DNA of 29,591 bases from Clostridiales bacterium (GCA_019416395.1 DXXH01000020.1:1-29591); one strand, 5' to 3'; shown: positions 16,046 to 23,466, counted from the stretch's first letter. A program made the numbers and translations. Notes: generated from the letters alone by a model not told the origin.

Positions 16046-16074
16046 CGCATATTCTCCTGTCCCGCGCATAGATA
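16046..16074 (+). promoter_or_regulatory. Sigma-E-like promoter of the sipL-spoIVA operon
   Basis: CGCATATT (16046-16053; core CATATT), 13-nt spacer, CATAGATA (16067-16074). Both boxes resemble sigma-E boxes, and the spacing equals that of the site upstream of the spoVM pair. It begins at the last base of the terminator T-run and lies about 32 nt before the sipL start. SpoIVA and SipL are sigma-E regulon members in studied sporeformers. Confidence 0.55.
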
Positions 16075-16105
16075 TGGGGTAAGAACAGCAAAGGAGAGGA
16101 TCAGT

Positions 16106-17638
16106 ATGCAGGCGAAGCGAAAAACTCAGCCATACGATTATTTTGACCCCGTATTCGATGGCTCTTACGAGGTGCCCATAGATACCGAGTACAACCTTCC
16201 GGATTATTGCGCGGATATTCAGAAGGTGCTCAAATGCCGGGTTGTACCGGAAATTTCTTCTTACGGCATCAGTGAAGACACATTGCGGTGTGAAGGCGTG
16301 TGTGATATCCGGGTGCTGTACCTGGATTCCAAAGGGGACAGCTTGAAATGCTGCGATTTCACAAAAGAGTTTTCCGCAGCAATCAAAATGAAAAATCCCG
16401 AGGGACCGGCAGTAGCCTGGGTACGGGCCGCAGTAGAGCATTTGACTTGCAGGGCAGTCAACGCCCGGCGCATCGATTTGCATTTGGCCGTCAGCTTGAA
16501 AGTTTTGGCCGTAGTCCAGCGTCAGGAACAGATTACCTGTGGATTGGAAGGCGAAGGCATTGAAAAGCTGAGCGAACGCCGCCGGGCTTCCCAGGCGGTA
16601 AATGCGGTTAGTCACCAATTTTCCATAGAGGACCGGCTTCCCTTAAAAAATGGCAAGCCCCCCATGGAAAGTATTCTCCGCAAGGAAGTGACCTGTCGGG
16701 CCACCGATTGCAAATTGGCCCAAGGCCAGCTTTCCGTCAGCGGCCGGGCGGACATCTCTTTCCTGTACCTGTCCTCGGTGGACGGGAGCTTGGAAAAAAT
16801 GTCCGCGTCCCTGGACTTTAACCAAGTGATTGAGTGCGGGGGAGCGGAAGAGGATTGTCTTTGCGATCTTCGTGTGATGGTGGGAGAGAGTCATATCCAG
16901 CCGCGGGAAGACGATGTGGGGGAATACACCAGCGTCGATGTGTCCCTGAAAGTCTTTTTGACGGCGTTCCTCTATCAATCCTGTGAGGTAGAGATGATTG
17001 ATGACGCCTATTCTGTACACGGGCCTTTAGAGCTTCGTTATACGCAAACGTCCTTGTTGGACGCCCAGGAAGTCTATTCCGAAGTGCTGAAGAAAAAGTG
17101 TGCTCTCACGGTGACGGAAGAAGAAATCCAAAAGGTGGTGGACCTGTGGTGCGAGCAGGAAAGCGTCCAATCAACCTGCGAGGAAGGAAAGCTTTCGTAC
17201 CGGGTGCGGTATTCCATTTGCTTGCTGTACCGCAGTGCTTCCGGAAGAATCCTGTATCAGGAAAAGGCATTTGACCATTCTTTTTCCACCGAAATGGAAG
17301 GGCTGAAGGCGAAACGCAGCGATACTGTTTCTTTGACCGATCTTTGGGAATACAGAATCGCCGACAAAAATACGGTGGAAGCCTCTGTGGAAACCTGGGT
17401 TTCTAGTCTGCTTTACAGCAGGGAACCGGCGAAGTATTTGGCCTCGGCGGGCATAGATGACGACAGCAAGGCCTATCCGCACGAGCCCCAGCTGCTGGTA
17501 TATTACGCGTCGGAAGGAGAGAAGCTCTGGGATATAGCGAAAAGCCACCGGGCACTGCTTTCGGATCTGCGGGAGCAGAACGACCTGTATGACGATACCT
17601 TGCCGGATTCCCGGCCATTGATCATATGCAACCGATAA
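16106..17638 (+). CDS. sipL: SipL-like DUF3794 (SPOCS) protein with C-terminal LysM
   Basis: The 510-residue protein has repeated DUF3794/SPOCS beta domains: one near residues 20-170 ('YEVPIDTEYNLPDYCADIQK', 'CEGVCDIRVLYLDSKG'), a second near 175-320 ('VSGRADISFLYLSSVDG') and a third near 335-455 ('LSYRVRYSICLLYRSASGRI'). A LysM-like end follows ('YYASEGEKLWDIAKSHRA...LPDSRPLIICNR'). Clostridioides difficile SipL has this layout and binds SpoIVA through its LysM domain to build the coat; the next gene here is spoIVA, which fits. AAAGGAGAGG precedes the ATG at 16106; a longer frame from 15878 would run through spoVM and a terminator and is rejected. It is cytoplasmic, without a signal peptide. 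The alternative name is a generic DUF3794 LysM protein. Confidence 0.88.
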   Translation: MQAKRKTQPYDYFDPVFDGSYEVPIDTEYNLPDYCADIQKVLKCRVVPEISSYGISEDTLRCEGVCDIRVLYLDSKGDSLKCCDFTKEFSAAIKMKNPEGPAVAWVRAAVEHLTCRAVNARRIDLHLAVSLKVLAVVQRQEQITCGLEGEGIEKLSERRRASQAVNAVSHQFSIEDRLPLKNGKPPMESILRKEVTCRATDCKLAQGQLSVSGRADISFLYLSSVDGSLEKMSASLDFNQVIECGGAEEDCLCDLRVMVGESHIQPREDDVGEYTSVDVSLKVFLTAFLYQSCEVEMIDDAYSVHGPLELRYTQTSLLDAQEVYSEVLKKKCALTVTEEEIQKVVDLWCEQESVQSTCEEGKLSYRVRYSICLLYRSASGRILYQEKAFDHSFSTEMEGLKAKRSDTVSLTDLWEYRIADKNTVEASVETWVSSLLYSREPAKYLASAGIDDDSKAYPHEPQLLVYYASEGEKLWDIAKSHRALLSDLREQNDLYDDTLPDSRPLIICNR

Positions 17639-17667
17639 AGACAATTACTGCGGTAGAGAGGTAGAAT

Positions 17668-19143
17668 ATGGAAGGATTCAATGTTTATAAGGATATACAG
17701 GACCGTACCAACGGGGAGATTTATATTGGGGTGGTGGGTCCGGTACGCACAGGGAAGTCCACGTTTATCAAGAAATTCATGGATACCGTGGTAATCCCCC
17801 ATATTCCCGATGGAATGCAGCGGGAGCGGGCCATTGACGAACTGCCTCAGTCTTCCGCCGGGCGTACAATTATGACCACGGAGCCCAAATTTATCCCGGA
17901 GCAGGCTGTTGACGTTCAAATCGATGAAGACGCCTCCTTCCGAGTGCGCATGATTGACTGCGTGGGTTACATTGTGCCCAGTGCCATCGGTTATATTGAG
18001 GAAGACCAACCCAGAATGGTGCGGACTCCCTGGTATGAGGAGCCCATTCCCTTTAACATGGCGGCGGAAATCGGCACAAAAAAAGTCATTACAGAGCATT
18101 CCACCATCGGACTGGTGATCACCACAGACGGCAGTATCAGCGATATTCCCCGGGAAGAATATGAGGAAGCGGAAGAGCGGGTCATTGATGAGTTGAACCA
18201 AACCGGACGCCCCTTCGTCATGCTTTTGAATTGTGTGTATCCCGAAACCCAGGAAGCGCGTGACTTGGCTGCCAGGCTGGGAGAAAAGTATGGAATTCCC
18301 GTGCTCCCGGTCAACTGTATCGATATCACCGAACAGGATATCCGGGATATTATCGCCAGCCTGCTGTATCAGTTCCCCGTGCGGGAAGTGGCTCTGGATC
18401 TGCCCGGCTGGGTTACGTCCTTGGAATCGGACCACTGGCTTTTCTCCGGCGTACTTTCCACTTTGCGCAGTGCATGCGGCATTCACAAAATGTGCCAGGT
18501 TAAGGGCATGCTGGAAAGCTTGAAATCCTGTGAATCTGTCAAAGCGGTGAACATACGGCGGATTGACCTGGGAAGCGGCCAGGGCCGGGCAGAACTGGTG
18601 TTCGATCAAGCGCTGTTCTACCGAATCCTCAGTGAAAAGACAGGAATCGAGATTCAAGATGATTCGGAACTGATGGCACAGCTGGTGGAAATGACAGCGA
18701 TCAAGCAGCAATTCCAAAAGCTGCGGCAGGCTTATGAAGATGTGCAGCAGACCGGGTATGGCATTGTGATGCCCGACGTGGAAGAACTTACGCTGGAAGA
18801 GCCCCAGATCCTCAAGCAGAACGGAAAATATGGGATTCGCTTGAAGGCTACCGCACCTTCGATTCACATGATGAAGACCCAGATCCATACGGAAATTACA
18901 CCAATCGTAGGGTCGGAACAGCAATCGGAAGAGCTTGTGATGTACTTGCTGAAAGAGTTTGAGGAGAATCCCGGGAAGATCTGGGAATCCAACATTTTTG
19001 GGAAATCCCTTCATTCTCTTGTCAACGAGGGCTTGCACAACAAGCTGTACCGTATGCCCGCAGACGCCAGGGAAAAAGTGCGGGAAACCATTGAGCGGAT
19101 CATTAACGACGGGTGCAGCGGTTTGCTGTGTATTATTCTGTAA
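17668..19143 (+). CDS. spoIVA: Stage IV sporulation protein A (SpoIVA)
   Basis: The coat basement ATPase that polymerises on the forespore outer membrane, anchored by SpoVM. Its 491 residues match the B. subtilis length (492). The N-terminus 'MEGFNVYKDIQDRTNGEIYIG' and Walker A 'GPVRTGKST' (24-32, Lys30) are diagnostic. 'PHIPDGMQRERAIDELPQSSAGRTIMTTEPKF' and 'RMIDCVGYIVPSA' are further hallmark segments. The C-terminus ends 'GCSGLLCIIL', with a Cys near the end as in other SpoIVA proteins. GAGAGG lies ahead of the ATG, and the gap to the sipL-like gene is 29 nt, so they form one operon. Confidence 0.97.
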   Translation: MEGFNVYKDIQDRTNGEIYIGVVGPVRTGKSTFIKKFMDTVVIPHIPDGMQRERAIDELPQSSAGRTIMTTEPKFIPEQAVDVQIDEDASFRVRMIDCVGYIVPSAIGYIEEDQPRMVRTPWYEEPIPFNMAAEIGTKKVITEHSTIGLVITTDGSISDIPREEYEEAEERVIDELNQTGRPFVMLLNCVYPETQEARDLAARLGEKYGIPVLPVNCIDITEQDIRDIIASLLYQFPVREVALDLPGWVTSLESDHWLFSGVLSTLRSACGIHKMCQVKGMLESLKSCESVKAVNIRRIDLGSGQGRAELVFDQALFYRILSEKTGIEIQDDSELMAQLVEMTAIKQQFQKLRQAYEDVQQTGYGIVMPDVEELTLEEPQILKQNGKYGIRLKATAPSIHMMKTQIHTEITPIVGSEQQSEELVMYLLKEFEENPGKIWESNIFGKSLHSLVNEGLHNKLYRMPADAREKVRETIERIINDGCSGLLCIIL

Positions 19144-19146
19144 GAT

Positions 19147-19494
19147 ATGCAAGATCTGGAAAAATTGCAAGAGATTGAGGAATTAGGGCTGGAAGAGCCG
19201 GAACCACCAGATCCGGAGAGGCCAGAAGGCGGAAACACCAGCAGTGTTCCTTTGCTACAGGCGGCGCTTTGTCTGCTGTTCCTAGCAGCGCTGCTTGTGC
19301 TCCGGTACTCGGATTCACCGATCTACCAGACGTTCACAGAATGGTACCAGGAAGAAGCGTCCCAGGAAATTCAACTGCCTGCCTGGGAAGAAACACCACC
19401 TGTTCCTTCGCCATCGCCTTTACCGTCAGTCTCGCCTTCTCCTTCCGCCAGTCCTGAGCCTTTAGGAGAAGACGCGGCTCTTCAACGGGTATGA
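19147..19494 (+). CDS. Short SpoIVFA-like single-pass membrane protein
   Basis: The 115-residue product has a Glu/Pro-rich cytoplasmic N-terminus (1-33), one membrane helix (about 35-53), a short amphipathic segment ('SPIYQTFTEWYQEEASQEI') and a Pro/Ser-rich low-complexity tail (about 80-105). SpoIVFA of Bacillus, the regulator of the SpoIVFB protease, also has one membrane helix but then carries an extracytoplasmic M23/LytM-like domain. Here the protein stops where that domain would start, and the stop overlaps the start of the M50 protease gene as ATGA. It follows spoIVA by 3 nt, with no clear ribosome binding site, so translation is probably coupled. The SpoIVFA link is inference from topology and position; sequence identity is not obvious. 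Confidence 0.72.
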   Translation: MQDLEKLQEIEELGLEEPEPPDPERPEGGNTSSVPLLQAALCLLFLAALLVLRYSDSPIYQTFTEWYQEEASQEIQLPAWEETPPVPSPSPLPSVSPSPSASPEPLGEDAALQRV

Positions 19495-20096
19495 CAATTT
19501 CTGTTTTTTGGAAAGGCTGCCGCATTTGCATTGGTTTTTCCTCTTTCGCGCTGCTTGCCTTTTGCTGCCTTTTCTTGGGAGCAGGAAGCAGCGCCTTTTT
19601 TTTAGGGGCGGTTGCCTGTCACGAATTCGCTCACATCGGTATGCTGTTTTGTCTGGGGTCACCACCAGCCTTGATAAAACTCACCGCCTTGGGGTGTCGC
19701 ATGGTGCCCAACCGGGAAAAGGTTTTATCCTATAAACAGATGGCGTTGGTTTCTGTTTCCGGTCCGGGGATAAATCTTCTCTGTGCTGGAGTGATGGCTT
19801 TACTGGGACAGGAAAACCACCCATTTTTTACGGCGAGCCTGATTTTGGGGATCCTGCACAGCCTTCCTGTGGAGCCTTTAGATGGGGGAATGGCTTTTCA
19901 CGCGTTGCTTTGTGCTGCTATGAAACGGGAGCAGGCAGCGAAAATTTCGTTGGTAGTTTCTCTGGTGTTCTTATTGCCCATGGCGGTGCTTGGTTTTTTG
20001 GTATTGCTCCGGACCAGGTATAATTTTACACTGTTGGCTATGAGTTTATATTTGATGCTGTATCTTCTCTTAAAACGGGATTTTCTTACTGGATAG
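19491..20096 (+). CDS. SpoIVFB-like M50 site-2 protease
   Basis: An intramembrane zinc metalloprotease of 201 residues, with mostly hydrophobic segments (about 4-6 membrane spans). The catalytic motifs are intact: 'HEFAH' (His44, Glu45, His48) and 'LPVEPLDGG' with Asp131, plus the 'SVSGPGINLL' segment common to S2P proteins. Their positions are close to those in B. subtilis SpoIVFB (HExxH at 43-47, Asp137), which cleaves pro-sigma-K. The C-terminal CBS domain of Bacillus SpoIVFB is missing. ATGA overlap with the upstream membrane gene and the location in a spoIVA operon support a sporulation role; the substrate is not shown. A terminator follows. Confidence 0.86.
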   Translation: MTISVFWKGCRICIGFSSFALLAFCCLFLGAGSSAFFLGAVACHEFAHIGMLFCLGSPPALIKLTALGCRMVPNREKVLSYKQMALVSVSGPGINLLCAGVMALLGQENHPFFTASLILGILHSLPVEPLDGGMAFHALLCAAMKREQAAKISLVVSLVFLLPMAVLGFLVLLRTRYNFTLLAMSLYLMLYLLLKRDFLTG

Positions 20097-20097
20097 G

Positions 20098-20133
20098 AAA
20101 AGGGGAATTCGCTTGTGGGCGGATTCCCCTTTT
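20098..20133 (+). terminator. Terminator closing the spoIVA operon
   Basis: AAAAGGGGAAT (20098-20108) pairs perfectly with ATTCCCCTTTT (20123-20133), extended by TCGC/GCGG, with a short loop. The T-run is only four residues, but the A-T flanks make it usable in both directions. Confidence 0.82.
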
Positions 20134-20156
20134 CGCTGGCGGTAAACCCTGGGGTG

Positions 20157-20165
20157 TGCTATAAT
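20157..20165 (+). promoter_or_regulatory. Extended -10 promoter ahead of the nuclease pair
   Basis: TGCTATAAT (20157-20165) is a perfect extended -10 element, 34 nt before the next start codon. I see no good -35 box, which extended -10 promoters can do without. Confidence 0.45.
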
Positions 20166-20199
20166 AAACTCCTAGAAACTATGGGGGAGAGGATCAGCG

Positions 20200-20607
20200 A
20201 TGCGCGTGATTCTATGCTTGGACGATCGGAATGGAATGCTGTTCAACCATCGCCGTCAGAGCAGAGACCGGGTGGTGATCCAAGACATTTTGGAGAGCCA
20301 GGCGGGAAAGAAACTTTGGATTCGTCCTATTTCCACGGTGCTTTTTCAAGGAATGGAACATGCTTTTCAAGTCGAGGAACACCTGTTGGAACAAGCAGGT
20401 CATGGGGATTGGTGCTTTGTAGAGGATCTGGCTTTGTCCCCCTACAAGCGGAAAATAGAATCCGTAACCGTTTACCGTTGGAACCGCCATTATCCCGCTG
20501 ATTTTTATCTGGATCTGGACTTGAAAAAAGGGTGGCGCCTTATTGCGCAAACAGAGCTGAAGGGCTATTCCCATGAGAAAATCACAAAGGAGATTTATGA
20601 ACCATGA
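20200..20607 (+). CDS. Conserved small protein coupled to a secreted nuclease
   Basis: A 135-residue cytoplasmic-looking protein with no signal peptide. The N-terminus 'MRVILCLDDRNGMLFNHRRQSRD' resembles a recurring Clostridia family that I recall sitting next to DNA/RNA nonspecific nucleases and sometimes named ribonuclease Z in databases, without metallo-beta-lactamase motifs (no HxHxDH). I do not assign a function. A Trp/Tyr-rich C-terminal half ('VTVYRWNRHYPADFYLDLDL') suggests a compact alpha/beta fold. GGGGGAGAGG precedes the ATG at 20200. The stop overlaps the nuclease start as ATGA, so the two are made together; an immunity or folding partner would be one guess. Confidence 0.78.
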   Translation: MRVILCLDDRNGMLFNHRRQSRDRVVIQDILESQAGKKLWIRPISTVLFQGMEHAFQVEEHLLEQAGHGDWCFVEDLALSPYKRKIESVTVYRWNRHYPADFYLDLDLKKGWRLIAQTELKGYSHEKITKEIYEP

Positions 20608-21506
20608 AGAGACGTTTCTTTTCGGTATTGCCGTTGCTTTTGGTTTGGATCGTAGCTTTGGCAGGCGGCGGGTTGGAAACGCCGGTTGAGAAGCCGGTTT
20701 CCAGTGGGACTTCTGTTTCATTGCAGGAAATTCCCGAATATTCCGGTTCTCCATATGTGGAGATAAACGGGAACCAGCCTAGTTTTACCCAGGAAGAATT
20801 GGTCCCGGAATCTTTTGAGCGTTATAGCCCCCTGGATTCTTTGGGACGCTGCGGTGTGGCCTACGCTTGCATAGGGGAAGATTTGATGCCTACCGAGGAC
20901 CGGGAGAGCATCAGCCAAGTGCGACCTACCGGCTGGCAGACCGCGGAGTATGATTTTGTGGACGGAGGATATCTTTACAACCGTTGCCATCTCATTGGGT
21001 TTCAGTTGACCGGAGAAAATGCCAACGAGGAAAATCTGATTACGGGCACTCGTTATATGAACGTGGAAGGAATGCTTCCCTTTGAAAACCTAACAGCGGA
21101 CTACATCAAAGAAACTGGAAATCATGTGCTGTACCGGGTAACGCCTGTGTTTGAAGGGGAAAACCTGGTGGTTGGCGGCGTGGTAATGGAAGCAATGTCC
21201 GTAGAAGACGAGGGGGAAGGGGTATGCTTCTCGGTATATGTTTACAATGTCCAGCCGGGAGTGGAGATTGACTACGCAACCGGAGAGAGCTGGGAAAGAG
21301 GCCAGGAAATTTCCCAAGCGGGGGACAGCAATGTTTCCCAAGGGGAAGAACAAGAGTATATTTTAAACACCAATTCCCATAAATTTCATCTGCCGGATTG
21401 CCCTTCCGTAGATGCCATGAGCGAGAAAAATAAAGAAGAGTATTTTGGTACCCGGGAGGAATTGATTGCCCAAGGATATGAACCCTGCGGAAGCTGTCAG
21501 CCGTAA
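20604..21506 (+). CDS. Secreted DNA/RNA non-specific endonuclease with C-terminal Cys motif
   Basis: The 300-residue product has an N-terminal signal or anchor segment (residues 5-22), a linker, then a beta-beta-alpha-metal nuclease of the NUC1/EndA family: 'YSPLDSLGRCGVAYACIG', 'YLYNRCHLIGFQLTGENANEENLITGTRYMN' in which His129 takes the place of the catalytic His of DRGH and Asn141/Asn144 the metal-binding Asn, and 'YRVTPVF' and 'LVVGGVVMEA'. The last 45 residues ('NSHKFHLPDCPSV...YEPCGSCQP') form a H-x4-C ... C-x2-C motif of the Ada-like metal-binding type often fused to surface nucleases. The protein is likely exported and may degrade extracellular DNA. It is coupled to the small gene upstream by ATGA. 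Confidence 0.9.
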   Translation: MKRRFFSVLPLLLVWIVALAGGGLETPVEKPVSSGTSVSLQEIPEYSGSPYVEINGNQPSFTQEELVPESFERYSPLDSLGRCGVAYACIGEDLMPTEDRESISQVRPTGWQTAEYDFVDGGYLYNRCHLIGFQLTGENANEENLITGTRYMNVEGMLPFENLTADYIKETGNHVLYRVTPVFEGENLVVGGVVMEAMSVEDEGEGVCFSVYVYNVQPGVEIDYATGESWERGQEISQAGDSNVSQGEEQEYILNTNSHKFHLPDCPSVDAMSEKNKEEYFGTREELIAQGYEPCGSCQP

Positions 21507-21580
21507 AATCCAACGCGGGAAAGCCACTTAATTGAAAACTTTGACACGGCAGCTAATCAGATCGAGGAGATGCAAAAACC

Positions 21581-22183
21581 ATGAAGAAACAGATACTATT
21601 GTTGATGATGGCAGTGATTTTGACGGCAATCAGTTTTAGCGCTTGTGCGGACAAGCAATCGGAAAATTCCCTGACCATTAAGGAAACTTCTTCTGCAAAA
21701 GGGGAAGAAGGATCCGATCTTTCCAGTTTCCTTCCCTCGGTTTCTCCAAAAGCCAGCACAGTCCCCACTCCCACAGTGGCACCTTCAAAAGAAACGAAAG
21801 AAAGCGGGAATGAATCCCAAACAGAAGAAACGGTTTTACAAATCACAGTAGGACAGCAGGTTTTTATAGCAGATCTTGCGGATACGGAAGGAGCCCAAGC
21901 ATTGGGGGATATGCTCCCTATGACATTGGGAATGAGCGATTGGGAGGGCGTTGCCAAGCGGTTTGAATTACCCAGTATTTTACCTGAAACGGCAGAAGCC
22001 TTTTCCTCAACACAACAGGGACAGCTGCTTTTGGACGGCAGTAGTGAATTGTGCCTGTTTTATCAAGATTCCGGCCAAGCGGGAAGCTACACTTTGCTTG
22101 CCACAGTGCGGGAACCGGAAGGACTGTTACAGGCGATGGCAGGCGACACAGTGGAAGTCGCCTTTGAACTCGTAACGGAATAA
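21581..22183 (+). CDS. Lipoprotein with cyclophilin-like fold domain
   Basis: The 200-residue product starts with a basic N-terminus, a hydrophobic core and a lipobox-like 'SFSAC' (Cys22), so it is likely a membrane-anchored lipoprotein. A Ser/Thr/Pro/Glu-rich linker (about 23-88) leads to a domain 'LQITVGQQVFIADLADTEGAQALGDMLPMTLGMSDWEG', typical of the small cyclophilin-like fold family (Cyclophil_like type), ending 'GDTVEVAFELV'. Such proteins are common in gut Clostridia and their function is unknown; isomerase activity is not established. GAGGAG precedes the ATG. The gap of 74 nt from the nuclease gene contains no clear terminator, so co-transcription is possible. Confidence 0.85.
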   Translation: MKKQILLLMMAVILTAISFSACADKQSENSLTIKETSSAKGEEGSDLSSFLPSVSPKASTVPTPTVAPSKETKESGNESQTEETVLQITVGQQVFIADLADTEGAQALGDMLPMTLGMSDWEGVAKRFELPSILPETAEAFSSTQQGQLLLDGSSELCLFYQDSGQAGSYTLLATVREPEGLLQAMAGDTVEVAFELVTE

Positions 22184-22192
22184 AAATTTTAC

Positions 22193-22223
22193 TTGACTTA
22201 AAGTTAACTTTAAGAAATATAAT
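22193..22223 (+). promoter_or_regulatory. Promoter of the aldo/keto reductase with 19-nt spacer
   Basis: TTGACT (22193-22198), 19-nt spacer, TATAAT (22218-22223). The over-long spacer is typical of promoters activated by MerR-family regulators, which untwist the DNA to bring the boxes into register. Confidence 0.72.
22197..22214 (+). promoter_or_regulatory. MerR/NmlR-type operator (perfect 18-bp palindrome)
   Basis: CTTAAAGTTAACTTTAAG is a perfect palindrome lying between the -35 and -10 boxes. It resembles operators of the NmlR/AdhR group of MerR regulators (CTT...GTTAAC...AAG form), which respond to aldehydes or redox stress. No merR gene is in this window, so the regulator would be encoded elsewhere. 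Confidence 0.7.
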
Positions 22224-22272
22224 AAAAGAAAAGCTCACCAAAGCACTTTATTTTTGAAAGGGAGCGTACAGA

Positions 22273-23406
22273 ATGATTTATCGTAATTTTCAAGATTTAA
22301 AACTTTCGGCTCTGGGAATGGGCGCAATGCGGTTGCCGGTTCTGGAAGGAGACGATTCCAAGATTGATGAAGCGGCAACTTATAAAATGGTGGATCTGGC
22401 CATGGAAAGCGGCATCAATTATTATGATACTGCTTGGGGGTATCACAACGGAAATTCCGAGCTGGTAATGGGAAAAGCGCTCAGCCGGTATCCTCGGGAA
22501 AACTTCTATTTGGCCACCAAATTTCCCGGGTATGATCTGTCAAATATGGATAAGGTTCAGGAGGTTTTCGAAAAGCAGCTGGAAAAATGCGGGGTGGAAT
22601 ACTTTGACTTTTACTTGTTCCACAATGTGTGCGAGCTGAATATTGGTGCGTACCTGGATCCCAAGTATGGGATTTACCAGTACCTGATGGAACAAAAGAA
22701 AAATGGGCGGATCCGTCATCTGGGTTTTTCTGTTCATGGGGATTATAACGTGATGAAGCGGTTCCTGGACGCCTATGGGAAAGATATGGAGTTTTGCCAG
22801 GTGCAGCTCAATTATTTGGACTGGGAATTCCAAAACGCCCGGGCAAAGGTGGAGCTTCTCAAGGAATGGAACATTCCTGTGTGGGTGATGGAGCCTTTGC
22901 GTGGCGGAAAGCTGGCCTCTTTGGCTCCGGAAGATGAGGCAAAGCTGAAAGCGCTGCGTCCGGAAGAGACAATTCCCGCCTGGGCGTTCCGTTATCTCCA
23001 AACCATTCCCACAGTGACCATGGTGCTTTCCGGTATGTCCAACCAAGAGCAGATGGAGCAGAATCTCAAAACCTTTGAAGAAGACAAGCCTTTAAATGAA
23101 CAGGAATTGGCTACGCTGTATTCCATTGCCGAAGGTATGGTGAAGAAAATTGTGTTGCCATGCACAGCCTGCCACTATTGTACAAGTCATTGTCCTCAAG
23201 GCCTGGATATTCCCGGCTTGCTGGCTCTTTATAATGAGCATTGTTTTACCCAAGGCGGATTTATTGCGCCCATGGCGTTGCGGGCTATTCCAGCAGAGAA
23301 ACAGCCCAGCGCCTGCATTGGGTGTCGCAGCTGTGAGGCGGTATGTCCTCAAGGCATTAAGATTTCGGAAGCGATGGCTGACTTTACCGCAAAACTTGGC
23401 GGTTGA
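22273..23406 (+). CDS. Aldo/keto reductase with C-terminal 2x[4Fe-4S] ferredoxin domain
   Basis: A predicted oxidoreductase of 377 residues. Residues 1-280 are an aldo/keto reductase barrel: 'LGMGAMRLPVL', the catalytic tetrad region 'NYYDTAWGYHNGNSE' (Asp and Tyr), 'FYLATKFPG' (Lys) and 'YLFHNVC' (His). The C-terminus carries two clusters of the C-x2-C-x2-C-x3-C-P form: 'CTACHYCTSHCPQG' and 'CIGCRSCEAVCPQG'. This ferredoxin-tailed AKR type is common in anaerobic Clostridia; substrates are mostly unknown, probably small aldehydes or ketones, with electrons perhaps exchanged with ferredoxin. The promoter has a MerR-type operator, consistent with induction by a reactive carbonyl or similar stress. 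A terminator follows about 60 nt downstream. Confidence 0.93.
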   Translation: MIYRNFQDLKLSALGMGAMRLPVLEGDDSKIDEAATYKMVDLAMESGINYYDTAWGYHNGNSELVMGKALSRYPRENFYLATKFPGYDLSNMDKVQEVFEKQLEKCGVEYFDFYLFHNVCELNIGAYLDPKYGIYQYLMEQKKNGRIRHLGFSVHGDYNVMKRFLDAYGKDMEFCQVQLNYLDWEFQNARAKVELLKEWNIPVWVMEPLRGGKLASLAPEDEAKLKALRPEETIPAWAFRYLQTIPTVTMVLSGMSNQEQMEQNLKTFEEDKPLNEQELATLYSIAEGMVKKIVLPCTACHYCTSHCPQGLDIPGLLALYNEHCFTQGGFIAPMALRAIPAEKQPSACIGCRSCEAVCPQGIKISEAMADFTAKLGG

Positions 23407-23466
23407 TTGCATATCGTAAAACGGCGGCTAGCCGTATATGGGGTTTAAATACATAATAATTTTCGG

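Noticed and set aside
15878..16105. Upstream extension of the sipL-like frame to 15878 (586-residue protein)
   Set aside because: It would run out of frame through spoVM, a strong terminator and a promoter; AAAGGAGAGG and ATG at 16106 give the family length.
17503..19170. A 555-residue open frame on the minus strand opposite spoIVA
   Set aside because: It mirrors the codon bias of spoIVA, is rich in His, Pro and Arg without any motif, and has no ribosome binding site. Similar shadows occur opposite prkC (11954-12910, 12962-14131).
23420..23436. ACGGC-GGCTA-GCCGT inverted repeat after the aldo/keto reductase
   Set aside because: Only 5 bp with no T-run; a clear terminator lies 30 nt downstream. 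No CRISPR-like or IS-end repetition is associated with it.
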